Positions 25,741-34,503 of a stretch of 64,000 nucleotides of DNA are shown here, piece by piece; positions within the stretch are counted from its first letter, which is position 1, and the number at the start of each line of letters is the position of its first letter. The notes beneath the pieces were generated by a model, which was given only the letters and a program-made list of their open reading frames with translations, did no database searches and was not told the origin of the DNA. This DNA comes from DATLLN01 sp963809205 (GTDB taxonomy: Bacteria; Actinomycetota; Thermoleophilia; Gaiellales; JAICJC01). Location of the stretch: positions 372,001 through 436,000 of the forward strand of contig CAWEIS010000025.1 of NCBI GenBank assembly GCA_963809205.1. Reading direction: 5' to 3'. The position numbers and the translations under genes were made by a program.

Positions 25741-26211
25741 GGGCGCCTCGGCGTCAGGAAGGTGCGCTCGAACTCGCACACGGTGACCTCGTCCTGGTTC
25801 CGGCCGACCGTCCGTACGGTGACGACGCCGGCGTCGGGGCGAGACGCTGACGGCCGAGCGGCCGACCACCGTCGTCTCGGCGTACAGCGTGTCGCCGGCG
25901 TGCACCGGATGCACGTGCTTCAGCTCCCGGGTGCCCAGCGCGGCGATCGCCCTTCCCGAGGTGTCGGGGACGCTCATGCCCAGGAGCAGGGCATAGATGT
26001 AGGTGCCGACCACCAGACTCCTGCCGCCGTCCATGTGCTGCTCGGCGTAGTGGTCGTCGGTGTGGATCGGGCTGACGGCCATGGTCAGGCAGCAGAACAG
26101 GTGGTTGTCCGCCTGGGTGACGGTCTTGCCCGGCCAGTGCCGGTAGACGTCGCCGACCTCGAAGTCCTCGAGGTAGCGCCCGAACAGGTCGCGGCGGTCG
26201 GTGGAGGTCAC
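25737..26211 (-). CDS. MaoC-like (R)-specific hydratase, one frame break
   Basis: A hot-dog-fold protein: FEVGDVYRHWPGKTVTQADNH, then SPIHTDDHYAEQ (the hydratase-2 Asp/His region), GTYIYALLLGMSVPD and HPVHAGDTLYAETTVVGRS. One extra C near 25845 breaks the frame; without it the protein continues VVTVRTVGRNQDEVTVCEF and stops at 25737, overlapping the SDR ATG. GTG start 26211. Expected role: hydration or dehydration of an enoyl-CoA. Confidence 0.75.
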
Positions 26212-26318
26212 CGCGGCTCCGCGATCACGCCGCCGGGCGGCATCCGACGCTGGATTTCGGTCGGTCTCTCATCAGGCAACGACGGCGGAGAGGCCTCCGA
26301 GAGGGCGGTTTCGCCGTC

Positions 26319-26347
26319 TTGCCTTCGCTGCGGCTGCTCGCTATACT
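26319..26347 (+). promoter_or_regulatory. Sigma-70-type promoter of the CoA-transferase gene
   Basis: TTGCCT at 26319-26324 and TATACT at 26342-26347 are separated by 17 bases, a near-consensus pair that is rare in this GC-rich DNA. The expected start of transcription (about 26354) lies at the LacI-type operator that follows. Confidence 0.65.
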
Positions 26348-26354
26348 CGCGCAA

Positions 26355-26368
26355 TGCAAACGATTGTA
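26355..26368. promoter_or_regulatory. LacI-family operator, site 1
   Basis: TGCAAACGATTGTA, a 14-base imperfect palindrome whose complement TACAATCGTTTGCA differs at two positions from site 4 (TGCAATCGTTTGTA). It overlaps the expected transcription start of the CoA-transferase promoter, a classic repression position, and lies in the region divergent from the MaoC operon. Confidence 0.65.
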
Positions 26369-26412
26369 TGCCGCGCGCCGGAGCCTGTCAAGAAGGCCCG
26401 GGCGGGCGCGTC

Positions 26413-27624
26413 GTGAGCGCCCCGCTGCCGCTCGACGGCGTCCGGATCGTCGAGCTGGCGGACATCGTCGCCGGGCCGTCCGTGGGAGCGCTGCTGGGTG
26501 ATTTCGGGGCCGAGGTGATCAAGATCGAGCGGCCTGGCACGGGCGATGCGGCCCGTCACATGGGCGGCATGCTGGACGACCGCTCGGCGTGGTGGACGCT
26601 GCTCGGACGCAACAAGCGGAGCATGGCGGTCAACCTCAAGTCCGCGCAGGGGCGCGAGGCGGTGCTGCGCCTGGTCGACTCCGCCGATGCGCTGGTCGAG
26701 GCCTTCCGGCCGGGCGTCCTCGAGCACCTGGGCCTGGCGCCCGACACGCTCCTCGACCGCAACCGGCAGCTGGTGATCGTCCGCATCTCCGGCTTCGGCC
26801 AGTCCGGGCCGCGGAGCACGCTGCCCGGGCTGGGCACGCTGGCGGAGGCGTACTCCGGGTTCGCAAGCATCACCGGCGAGGCGGACGGGCCGCCGATGCT
26901 GCCGCCGGTGGCGCTGGGCGACGAGTCGGCCGCGCTGTTCGCGACGTGGGGGCTGCTGGCGGCGCTCTACTGGCGCGATGTGCGCGGCGGCACCGGCCAG
27001 GTGATCGACGTGTCGCTGTTCGAGTCGCTGTACTCCCTGCTCGGGCCGCTGCCGACGCTCGTGAGGCACCTCGGGCACGAGCCGCTGCGGTCGGGCTCGC
27101 GGCTGTCGTTCTCGTCGCCGCGCAACGTCTACGCAACCAGTGACGGATGCTGGATCGCCCTGTCCGGCACGGCGCCGTCCCGGGCGATGCTGCTGCTCGA
27201 GGCGATCGGCGGGCAGGAGCTGGTCGACGATCCGCGCTTCCGGACGACGGCCGACCGGCAACGCAATGCGGACGACCTGGATGCGCTGGTTGCCGCCTTC
27301 GTCGGCGAGCGCACCGCGGAGCAGGTCGAGCAGGAGCTGGGCAGCCGCGGCGTCGCGTTGTCGCGGGTGTACACGGTCGCCGAGACGCTGGACGACGAGC
27401 ACTACGAGGCGCGCGGCACGCTGGCCGCGGCGCCCGATCCGGCGCTCGGGTCGGTGACGATGCAGGCGCCGGTGCCGCGGATGAGCCGGACGCCGGGAAG
27501 TGTCCGCCACGCCGGTCCGGCGCTGGGCAGCAGCACCGCCGGCGTGCTGCGCGAGCTGGGCTTCTCGGACGACGAGGTCGAGGCCGGCGCTCGCGACGGC
27601 GCCTGGGCACTCAGCCCGGACTGA
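26413..27624 (+). CDS. CaiB/BaiF family CoA-transferase
   Basis: A 403-residue family III CoA-transferase: PLDGVRIVELADIVAGPSVGALLGDFGAEVIKIERPGTGD at the N-terminus, then RNKRSMAVNLK and the small-domain SFSSPRNVYATSDG. The catalytic Asp is probably in PPVALGDESAALFA or the preceding loop. It moves CoA between carboxylic acids and thus would activate an acid for the MaoC hydratase and SDR encoded divergently. GTG start. The 3' end overlaps LacI-1 by 14 bases. Confidence 0.85.
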   Translation: MSAPLPLDGVRIVELADIVAGPSVGALLGDFGAEVIKIERPGTGDAARHMGGMLDDRSAWWTLLGRNKRSMAVNLKSAQGREAVLRLVDSADALVEAFRPGVLEHLGLAPDTLLDRNRQLVIVRISGFGQSGPRSTLPGLGTLAEAYSGFASITGEADGPPMLPPVALGDESAALFATWGLLAALYWRDVRGGTGQVIDVSLFESLYSLLGPLPTLVRHLGHEPLRSGSRLSFSSPRNVYATSDGCWIALSGTAPSRAMLLLEAIGGQELVDDPRFRTTADRQRNADDLDALVAAFVGERTAEQVEQELGSRGVALSRVYTVAETLDDEHYEARGTLAAAPDPALGSVTMQAPVPRMSRTPGSVRHAGPALGSSTAGVLRELGFSDDEVEAGARDGAWALSPD

Positions 27625-28618
27625 CCGGGCCGACCGACCCGCGGATCACGATTCGCGGGCGGGGCGACGTGACCACCACCTGCTCGGGCTGCCGGCCGGC
27701 GACCATCGCCGCCAGCAGGTCGACCGCCCGGCCGCCCATCACGCCCAGCGGCATCTCGACGGTGGTCAGCGGGGGCCAGGTGTAGCCGGCCAGCCAGACG
27801 TCCGGCATCGCGATCACGGACATGTCGCCGGGTATCGCCAGCGACTGCTCGTGCAGCGTGTGCAGCACCCCCAGCGCGGACTTGATCGTCCACGCGCAGA
27901 TCGCAGTCGGGCGCGGATCGGCGGCGAGCAGGGCGGCGGTCGCATCCTGCGCGGTCTCCGGCTCGAATGCCGACACCACCAGCCTCCTGTCGACCGGCAG
28001 CTTGAGCCGCCGCATCGCCTTGCTGAACCCGCTGCGCCGCCGCCGGGCCGTGTCGATGTCGGGCGGGCCGGAGATATAGGCGATCCGCCGGTGACCGGCC
28101 TCCGCCAGACACCGCACGGCCGCCTCGACCCCGGCCTCCTCGTCCAGCACCACAGACGCCGGCGCCTCGGCCACCGCGCGGTTGACCAGCACGTACGGCA
28201 CGGCCGTCGACTCGAGCACGTCGAGCGCCATCGACCGGTCTGACGCGGCGGAGAAGAGCAGCCCGTCGACGCGGTTCTCGGACACCAGGCGGGCGAAATC
28301 GGCCGGCTTGCCGGGGCGGATGGCGTCGATCACCACGCTCAGGCCGAGCTCTGCCGCACGGCTCTCGATCCCGTCGATCACCGGCGCGTACACGGGGTTC
28401 GAGAACTCGGGCAGCACGACGCCGATGCTGCCGGTGCGCCGCGTGCGCAGAGCGCGGGCGAACGCATTGGGCGTGTAGCCGAGCTCCCGGCTGGCCTTGA
28501 GGACCCGTTCGGCGGTCTCGTCGCGCACCAGGTCGGCGCGTCCGGACAGCACCCGCGACGCCGTCGACGGGTCGACCTTGGCCCGCTCGGCAACGTCCTT
28601 CAGGCGTACTCTGCCCAC
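27611..28618 (-). CDS. LacI-family transcriptional regulator 1
   Basis: A 335-residue repressor. The helix-turn-helix is VRLKDVAERAKVDPSTASRVLSGR, the hinge helix NAFARALRTRR, and the sugar-binding core follows (GSIGVVLPEFSNPVYAPVIDGI, ISGPPDIDTARRR, VWLAGYTWPPLTTVEMP). It lies 12 bases after the SDR at 28631-29422 on the same strand, so operator 2 upstream of that SDR probably makes it autoregulated. Confidence 0.9.
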   Translation of the reverse strand: MGRVRLKDVAERAKVDPSTASRVLSGRADLVRDETAERVLKASRELGYTPNAFARALRTRRTGSIGVVLPEFSNPVYAPVIDGIESRAAELGLSVVIDAIRPGKPADFARLVSENRVDGLLFSAASDRSMALDVLESTAVPYVLVNRAVAEAPASVVLDEEAGVEAAVRCLAEAGHRRIAYISGPPDIDTARRRRSGFSKAMRRLKLPVDRRLVVSAFEPETAQDATAALLAADPRPTAICAWTIKSALGVLHTLHEQSLAIPGDMSVIAMPDVWLAGYTWPPLTTVEMPLGVMGGRAVDLLAAMVAGRQPEQVVVTSPRPRIVIRGSVGPVSPG

Positions 28619-28630
28619 GGTCTGAAGAGC

Positions 28631-29422
28631 CTACTGCCTGGCCGCCGGCACCTCGATGGCCGGGTGCGGGAAGCACCGCACCATCGCGCCGCCGTCGACG
28701 ATCACCTCGGCGCCGGTGACGAAGGACGCCTTGTCGGAGAGCAGGAAGGCGACCACCTCGGCGATCTCGGACGGATCGCCGATCCGCTGCATCGGTGCCA
28801 GCGCCGCCTCGCCGGCGAGCCATCGCTCGGCCTCCACCGGATCGTCCGGGATGTCGGCCTGGAACATCGGAGTGTTGACGTTGCCGGGGAGGACGACGTT
28901 CGCGCGGATGCCGTACGGAGCGTAGTCGAGGGCGACGTTGCGAGTGGCCCCGAGGATTCCCGCCTTGGCGGCGTCGTAGACGAGGTACCGGGGCCAGGCG
29001 GCCACGCCCTGGATCGACGAGACGTTGACGATCGATCCGCGGCGGTCGGGCAGCATCCGGCGAACGGCGATGGCGCAGCCGTACATGACGCCCATCAACA
29101 GCACCCGCAGCCCGTCGTCGATGTGCTGCTGCGTCGCCTCGTGGGCGGGGCTGGCGATGTCGATGCCGGCGTTGTTCACCCAGTGGCGGAGCGGGCCGCG
29201 GGCCTCGGCGGCGTCCGCCGCGAGCTCGTGCGCCGCCCAGTCGCCGACGTCGCCGGCGACCGGGACGAACGCGTCGCCCAGTTCCGCCGCCGTCTCGTCG
29301 AGCGCCGACTCGTCACGGTCGAGCCCGGCGACGACCACGCCATCGGCCACCAGCCGGGCCGCGATCGCCTTGCCCATTCCCATCGCCGCGCCGGTGACGA
29401 CGGCGGAGCCTGCATCGGCCAT
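28631..29422 (-). CDS. Short-chain dehydrogenase/reductase (paralogue of 36133-36948)
   Basis: A 263-residue SDR: VTGAAMGMGKAIA, NNAGID, SSIQG and YDAAKAG. It is close to the SDR at 36133-36948 throughout, sharing LRHWVNNAGID, SIVNxSSIQG and an unusual C-terminus DGGAM-x-RC. GGAGG ribosome site directly before ATG 29422, itself just below operator 2. Cotranscribed with LacI-1. Confidence 0.88.
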   Translation of the reverse strand: MADAGSAVVTGAAMGMGKAIAARLVADGVVVAGLDRDESALDETAAELGDAFVPVAGDVGDWAAHELAADAAEARGPLRHWVNNAGIDIASPAHEATQQHIDDGLRVLLMGVMYGCAIAVRRMLPDRRGSIVNVSSIQGVAAWPRYLVYDAAKAGILGATRNVALDYAPYGIRANVVLPGNVNTPMFQADIPDDPVEAERWLAGEAALAPMQRIGDPSEIAEVVAFLLSDKASFVTGAEVIVDGGAMVRCFPHPAIEVPAARQ

Positions 29423-29430
29423 GACTTACC

Positions 29431-29448
29431 TCCACAATCGATTGTGGA
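29431..29448. promoter_or_regulatory. LacI-family operator, site 2 (perfect 18-base palindrome)
   Basis: TCCACAATCGATTGTGGA is identical to its reverse complement. Half-site CAATCG matches sites 1 and 4. It sits 8 bases upstream of the SDR start codon, so it would block the SDR/lacI-1 transcript. Confidence 0.75.
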
Positions 29449-29498
29449 AACTGTACATGCTACCCGCGGGCGTACTCCTCCGCCGCGGCCGCGGCGCG

Positions 29499-30455
29499 TT
29501 ACGCCGCGGCCAGGCGGCCGTCGGCCAGCAGTCGGCGGAAGCGGTCGACGGCGTCCGCGACGCCATCCGCAAACGGCAGCTCGTCGACCGGGCCGATCGT
29601 CTGCGCCAGCTCGGCGGAGTCCACCGCCTCGGGAAACGGCAGCGTGGCGTCGTCGAACGTCACCTGCCCGGCGGAGTCGGGGACGGCCGACTCGATCGCA
29701 TCGACCACCTGCTGCATCGTCAGCACCTGGCCCGCGAGGTTCAGCACGGAGGCGCCATCGTGGCCCGAGAATGCGGCCTGCACGAAGGCGCGAGCGACGT
29801 CGGGTGCGTACTGGAACTGGCTGCGGCCGCCGTACGGGATCCGGAACGGCAGCCCGGCCGCGGCGGCGAGCATCGCCTGGGTCGGCGCCGAGGTCAGCCC
29901 CTGATCGCGGCCGACGCCGTACACCGTGTGCGGCCGCAGGCCGACGCTCGGCACGCCGCGCTCGGCCTGGTAGACGGTGGCCGTACCCTCGTTGGCTCGC
30001 TTGTAGACGCCGTAGATCGTCCCCGGCACGCCGGACATCGCAGGCCCCTCGCCGAGGTCGATGGCGTCGTACGCCGCGATCGATGACGCGTACACCACCG
30101 GCCCCATCCGGTCGAGACGCCGGGCGACCGCCTCGAACACGTTGACGGTGCCGACGACGTTGACGTGGGCGCCGAGCGGCGGGTCGTCACGGCAGAACGG
30201 CACCTGCAGCGCGGCCAGGTGGATGACGTTGGTGATGTCCTCGACGTCGATCAGCCGCTCCAGCGCCGTCAGGTCGGTGACGTCGCTGACCACGTGGACG
30301 ACGCGGTCGCGCGACTCGCCGTCCATCACCAGGTCGAGCCGGTGGGTGTCGGATCCGATGTCGCCGGCGATCACGTCGATGCCGCGGGTGACCAGGTCAC
30401 GAACCACCCAGGCGCCGATGCACCCGTTGGCGCCGGTGACCAGGACGCGCGTCAC
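29499..30455 (-). CDS. NAD-dependent epimerase/dehydratase family protein
   Basis: A 318-residue extended SDR: VLVTGANGCIGAWVV, VIHLAALQVPFCRDDP, SS (ASSIAAYD), and YGVYKRANE for the Tyr-Lys pair, then GLRPHTVYGVGRDQG. Could be a nucleotide-sugar epimerase or a uronate/aldose dehydrogenase; within this island the latter is more likely. GTG 30455 overlaps the stop of the nucleotidyltransferase-like gene (GTGA). Confidence 0.85.
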   Translation of the reverse strand: MTRVLVTGANGCIGAWVVRDLVTRGIDVIAGDIGSDTHRLDLVMDGESRDRVVHVVSDVTDLTALERLIDVEDITNVIHLAALQVPFCRDDPPLGAHVNVVGTVNVFEAVARRLDRMGPVVYASSIAAYDAIDLGEGPAMSGVPGTIYGVYKRANEGTATVYQAERGVPSVGLRPHTVYGVGRDQGLTSAPTQAMLAAAAGLPFRIPYGGRSQFQYAPDVARAFVQAAFSGHDGASVLNLAGQVLTMQQVVDAIESAVPDSAGQVTFDDATLPFPEAVDSAELAQTIGPVDELPFADGVADAVDRFRRLLADGRLAAA

Positions 30456-31225
30456 TCGTCGTCCGCGTCCAGCGTCCGGTGCCCGATCTCCTCGGGCTCC
30501 TCGTACCAGCGGCTGCGATCGCCGAGCTTCGCCCGGCTCTTCCAGCGGAAGGACTTCGGCTGCTCCTCGATGCGATCCCACAGCGCCGTCAGCCGGGCGT
30601 CGATCAGGTCTCGCTCGGCCTGCTCGAGACCGAGCGACGGCAGCTCTGCGCGCGTCGTCTCGATCGTCCCGCGGCTTGTCCGCCATAGCCCCCAATCGCC
30701 GGACAGCAGTGAGGCGATGTAGGCAGCGTTGACCGTCTCGCCGTCAGTCTCGCCGACATCGTGGTCGAGCAGGATCGCGCAGATATCGATCACGTCCTTG
30801 CGGTTGGTGCGGACGACCTGCAGCTTGGTCAGCAGCAGCTCGGCCAGCGGTACCGTCCGCGGGTCGAGGTTCAACCGCTGGGCGATCGGGATCTTGTGGC
30901 ACATCTCGAACTCGCCGACGAAGACGTCCAGCTGGCGGCCGTTGTCCATGTCGTAGACGACCAGCCTGCGCCCGCCGTTCATGGCATTGAAGCGGTCGTT
31001 CGCCTCGTACCCGGCGGTCTTCAACAGGTTGAGCGCCTTGCGGCCGTCCTTCTTGCCGGCGACCAGGTCGATGTCGCCGTAGGTGCGGCGCAGGGCGGGG
31101 TGGATGTCGTTGCTGGCGTGCATCCTGACGGCCACGCCGCCCATCACCCGCACCGTGCAGCCATCGGCGTTTCCGGCTTCGATCAGCCGCGTTGCCTCGA
31201 CGACGACGTCCGGGTCAATACCCAT
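30452..31225 (-). CDS. Nucleotidyltransferase-fold protein
   Basis: A 257-residue protein with a nucleotidyltransferase-like core: GCTVRVMGGVAVRMHA, then TYGDIDLVAGKKDGRKAL with the D-x-D metal pair, and the third acidic position in RQLDVFVGEFEMCH. Resembles the AbiEii-like/minor nucleotidyltransferase group and has no close metabolic relative that I recognise. It is the first gene of the operon with the epimerase and starts 3 bases from operator 3, so it is under the island's control despite its odd function. Confidence 0.7.
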   Translation of the reverse strand: MGIDPDVVVEATRLIEAGNADGCTVRVMGGVAVRMHASNDIHPALRRTYGDIDLVAGKKDGRKALNLLKTAGYEANDRFNAMNGGRRLVVYDMDNGRQLDVFVGEFEMCHKIPIAQRLNLDPRTVPLAELLLTKLQVVRTNRKDVIDICAILLDHDVGETDGETVNAAYIASLLSGDWGLWRTSRGTIETTRAELPSLGLEQAERDLIDARLTALWDRIEEQPKSFRWKSRAKLGDRSRWYEEPEEIGHRTLDADDE

Positions 31226-31228
31226 TCA

Positions 31229-31242
31229 CGCAAACGTTAGCG
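31229..31242. promoter_or_regulatory. LacI-family operator, site 3
   Basis: CGCAAACGTTAGCG, palindromic in 6 of 7 pairs, fills most of the 39-base gap between the divergent nucleotidyltransferase-like gene and lacI-2. One site could control both transcripts and make LacI-2 autoregulated. Confidence 0.65.
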
Positions 31243-31264
31243 CAATCGGCGCAGGTTCGTTAGG

Positions 31265-32302
31265 ATGGCGACGATGGTGCAGCGACAGAGCTCTCGTCCG
31301 ACCCGCCTCGAGGACGTCGCCGAGGCGGCGGGAGTGCACGTCTCGACCGCGTCGCGCGTCCTCAACGGCGGCAGCGAGGCAGCCGTCCGGCCGGAGACAA
31401 GGCTGCGGATCGAGGAGGCGGCGACGCGTCTGCGCTACCGCCCCAACGCCATGGCCCGCGGCCTCAAGCTGGCGTCCGCCGGCGCCCTGGGACTGCTGGT
31501 GCCGTCGCTGCGAAACCCGGTGTACTCGGCGATCATCCGCGGCGCATTCGACCGCGCCTGGGAGCGCGACTTCGTCGTGCTGCTGGCCGAGGATCTGGGC
31601 GCATCGAGCGCCCAGCAGGCGTACGAGCGGCTGGTCGAGGAGGGGAGGATCGACGGCCTGCTGATCGCCAGCGCGCGGCCCGGCAGCCCGCTGTTCGACC
31701 ACCTGGTCGACGATCCGATCCCGTGCGTGTTCGTCAACCGCCGCCACCTGGGCAGCGGCCGCAACGCGGCGATGCGCGAGGAGGACGCCGGGCGGCTGGC
31801 CGCCGAGCACCTGCTCGGCCTCGGCCACACGCGGCTCGCCCACATCTCCGGCCCCGAGGAACTGGACACTGCGCGCCGCCGCGCCGACGGCTTCGTCGAG
31901 GCCGTGACGGCGGCCGGACATCGCTGCACCGTGGTCGCCGCACCGTTCGACGAGCGCGGCGGGCTGGCGGCGATGAAGGAGCTGCTCGGCCGCAAGACGC
32001 CGCCGACCGGGGTGTTCGCGTCGAACATCAACCAGGCCGTCGGCGCCATCGCCGGCGCCCGCCTGGCCGGGCACTCGATCCCCTCGGATCTGTCGCTTGT
32101 CGGCTACGACGACGACCCGCTGTGCGAGTGCCTGGAGGTGCCGCTGACCGCGATCCGGATGCCGCTGTCGGAGCTCGGTCGCGTTGCCGTCGACTCGCTG
32201 ATCGACCAGGTCGAGGGCGCGGCCCCGCGCGACATCACCGTCGAGACTCCGCCCGAGCTGGTGGTGCGCGGCTCGACCGCAGCGCCGGGAGCCGCCGCAT
32301 GA
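31265..32302 (+). CDS. LacI-family transcriptional regulator 2
   Basis: A 345-residue repressor with helix-turn-helix TRLEDVAEAAGVHVSTASRVLNGG, hinge NAMARGLKLA and a LacI core (GALGLLVPSLRNPVYSAIIRGA, ISGPEELDTARRR, VGYDDDPLCECLEVPLTAIRMP). The DNA-recognition residues STASRVLNGG/STASRVLSGR are nearly the same in both LacI proteins, so they may share operators. Leader is very short (TAGG-ATG). Stop overlaps the dehydrogenase start (ATGA). Confidence 0.9.
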   Translation: MATMVQRQSSRPTRLEDVAEAAGVHVSTASRVLNGGSEAAVRPETRLRIEEAATRLRYRPNAMARGLKLASAGALGLLVPSLRNPVYSAIIRGAFDRAWERDFVVLLAEDLGASSAQQAYERLVEEGRIDGLLIASARPGSPLFDHLVDDPIPCVFVNRRHLGSGRNAAMREEDAGRLAAEHLLGLGHTRLAHISGPEELDTARRRADGFVEAVTAAGHRCTVVAAPFDERGGLAAMKELLGRKTPPTGVFASNINQAVGAIAGARLAGHSIPSDLSLVGYDDDPLCECLEVPLTAIRMPLSELGRVAVDSLIDQVEGAAPRDITVETPPELVVRGSTAAPGAAA

Positions 32303-33399
32303 TGATCCGCGCCGCCGTCATGGAGCAGGCCAAGGCGCCGCTCGTGGTGGGCGAGATCGAGCTGGACGACCCGCGCCGCGACGAGGTGCTGGTGCGCATG
32401 CTGGCAACGGGCATCTGCCGCAGCGACCTGTCGTACATGGACGGCAAGTGGCCGTCGCCGCTGCCGATCGTGCTCGGCCACGAGGGTGCCGGCGTGGTCG
32501 AGGCGGTGGGCGAGGGCGTCGACGAGTCGCGGATCGGCGAGCCGGTCGTGCTGACCTTCGCGCCGCCCTGCGGACGCTGCCGGTTCTGCCTCGAAGGCCG
32601 CGCGAACCTGTGCCTCGAGGCGGCCGCCTGCATGGAGGCGGGCACGATGCGCGACGGAACCACCCGGCTGCACCGCGGCGACGAGCGGGTGCACCACCTG
32701 GCGCTGGTCTCGTCGTTCGCCGACCACGCTGTCGTCCCGGCCAACGCGGCGATCCCGGTGACCGGCGAGCTGGAGCCCGGCCTCGCATGCCTGCTTGGGT
32801 GCGGCGTGACCACCGGCGTGATGTCCGTGACGCGTCGTGCAAACGTTCGCCCCGGGGAATCGGTCGCCGTCTTCGGGTGCGGCGGGGTCGGCCTTGCCGC
32901 CATCCTCGGCGCCGGCCTGATCTCTGCACAGCCGGTGATCGCGGTCGACCCGTTGCCCGACAAGCGCGCGATGGCGATCGGCCTTGGCGCGACCCACTCC
33001 GTCGATCCGGCCGAGGGCGATCCGGCGGAGCAGATCCGGGCGATCGTGCCCGGCGGCGTCGACCACGCGTTCGAGGCGATCGGCATCGCCGAGGTCGCCG
33101 ACCAGGCCTTCCGGTCGGTGCGCGACGGCGGCACGACGGTGCTGATCGGGCAGCCCGCGATGGGCGTCAAGGCCGGCTTCGACGTGTACGACGCGACGCA
33201 GTTCGAGCACACGATCCTGGGATCGAACCTGGGTGGCGCGAACCCGGCGCTGCACGTGCCGGGGCTGGCGCGGCTGGCCGCCTCGGGGCGGCTGGAGCTG
33301 GATCCGCTGGTCACGCACCGGATGCCGCTCGACTCCATCAACGAGGCCTGCGAGATCACCGCGTCGGGCGCCGGCGGGCGGGTGGTGATCGAGCTGTGA
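32299..33399 (+). CDS. Zinc-dependent medium-chain alcohol dehydrogenase
   Basis: A 366-residue MDR enzyme. Catalytic zinc ligands are in GICRSD (Cys) and GHEG (His); the structural-zinc loop is CGRCRFCLEGRANLC; NAD loop GCGGVGLAA followed by the acidic VDPLPDKR, so NAD rather than NADP is expected. Translationally coupled to lacI-2. Likely oxidises a sugar alcohol or hydroxyacid of the island's substrate. Confidence 0.88.
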   Translation: MMIRAAVMEQAKAPLVVGEIELDDPRRDEVLVRMLATGICRSDLSYMDGKWPSPLPIVLGHEGAGVVEAVGEGVDESRIGEPVVLTFAPPCGRCRFCLEGRANLCLEAAACMEAGTMRDGTTRLHRGDERVHHLALVSSFADHAVVPANAAIPVTGELEPGLACLLGCGVTTGVMSVTRRANVRPGESVAVFGCGGVGLAAILGAGLISAQPVIAVDPLPDKRAMAIGLGATHSVDPAEGDPAEQIRAIVPGGVDHAFEAIGIAEVADQAFRSVRDGGTTVLIGQPAMGVKAGFDVYDATQFEHTILGSNLGGANPALHVPGLARLAASGRLELDPLVTHRMPLDSINEACEITASGAGGRVVIEL

Positions 33400-33450
33400 C
33401 CATGCTGCTGGAAACGCTTGACGGAGGTTCGACGCCGTGAGACCATGCCG

Positions 33451-33464
33451 TGCAATCGTTTGTA
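33451..33464. promoter_or_regulatory. LacI-family operator, site 4
   Basis: TGCAATCGTTTGTA, the inverted-orientation relative of site 1 (12 of 14 positions match its complement). It lies 22 bases upstream of the phosphoesterase GTG and thus in front of the six-gene run that ends with the RraA-type gene at 39526. Confidence 0.65.
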
Positions 33465-33486
33465 GAGTAACTTGGAGGATCTCCAC

Positions 33487-34476
33487 GTGCAGCTGATACG
33501 CCGCAAGAAGCGTGAGGACAAGGCTGCGGCGGCGACGCTCGACCTGTACTACGCGTCGGACGTGCACGGATCCGACCAGTGCTGGCGCAAGTTCCTGGGC
33601 GCCGGCCGGTTCTACGGCGTCAACGGCGCTGATCATGGGCGGCGACCTGACGGGCAAGGCGATCGTGCCGATCACGATGGACGGCGAGTCGTTCAGGCCG
33701 AGTTCCTGGGAGAGCGGCAGCGCGGGAAGGGCGAGGCGGATCTCGAGAAGCTGGAGGGCGCGATCCGCTACAACGGCATGTATCCCTGGCGAGCCGTCGC
33801 GGAGGAGGTCAGCGAGGCGCACGGCGACGCCGAGATCCGCGAGCAGCTGTTCGAGCAGGTGATCGTGGACGAGCTGCGGCGCTGGATCGACCTGGCGGAC
33901 GAGCGGATGGCCGACTACGGCATCGACGTCTTCGTCATGCCGGGCAACGACGATCCGTGGAGCTGTGACCCGGTGATCGAGAACGCGGCGCACGTGCAGG
34001 CCTGCGACGACCGGATCGTGCGGGTCGGCGACCACGAGATGATCTCGTGCGCCTACGCGAACCCGACGCCGTGGAACAGCCCGCGCGAGCTGGACGAGGA
34101 CGAGCTGTATGCGCGGATCAAGCGCATGGCCGAGCAGCTGGAGTCGCCGGAGACGGCGATCTTCAACCTGCACGTCCCGCCATACGATTCCGGCCTGGAC
34201 ACGGCCAACGAGATCAATCCCGACCTGACGGTCGTCTTCAAGAGTGGTCAGCCGAACCCGATCCCGGTCGGCTCAACCGCGGTCCGCCAGCTGATCGAGG
34301 AGTACCAACCACTCCTCGCGCTGCACGGGCATATCCACGAGTCGCGCGGGGAGGCGCGCATCGGTCGAACGCTCTGCATCAACTCGGGATCCGAGTACAA
34401 CAGCGGCCGCATCCACGGCGTGACGGTCAAGCTCGCGCCGGACGAGGTCGTCTCACACCAGTTCGTGATCGGGTGA
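33487..34476 (+). CDS. Calcineurin-like metallophosphoesterase (two compensating frame breaks)
   Basis: Motifs of the dinuclear-metal fold: D-x-H in ASDVHGSD, GGDLTG, GNDD (PGNDDPW) and GHIHE near the C-terminus. Between about 33612 and 33706 the correct frame is shifted (LIMGGDLTGKAIVP is read one base off), with an extra base at the start and a missing base at the end of that stretch, so the conceptual translation is wrong there only. Start GTG 33487 has a good GGAGG site at 33474-33478. First gene of the operator-4 operon; its place in a carbon-acid operon is unexplained. Confidence 0.8.
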   Translation: MQLIRRKKREDKAAAATLDLYYASDVHGSDQCWRKFLGAGRFYGVNGADHGRRPDGQGDRADHDGRRVVQAEFLGERQRGKGEADLEKLEGAIRYNGMYPWRAVAEEVSEAHGDAEIREQLFEQVIVDELRRWIDLADERMADYGIDVFVMPGNDDPWSCDPVIENAAHVQACDDRIVRVGDHEMISCAYANPTPWNSPRELDEDELYARIKRMAEQLESPETAIFNLHVPPYDSGLDTANEINPDLTVVFKSGQPNPIPVGSTAVRQLIEEYQPLLALHGHIHESRGEARIGRTLCINSGSEYNSGRIHGVTVKLAPDEVVSHQFVIG

Positions 34477-34503
34477 AACGCGTCATGGAAAAGGAGGAAC
34501 ATC

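Noticed and set aside
32838..32852. LacI-like sequence GTGCAAACGTTCGCC inside the zinc dehydrogenase gene
   Set aside because: Lies in mid-coding sequence for RRANVRPGES, the right half is poor and no promoter is near.
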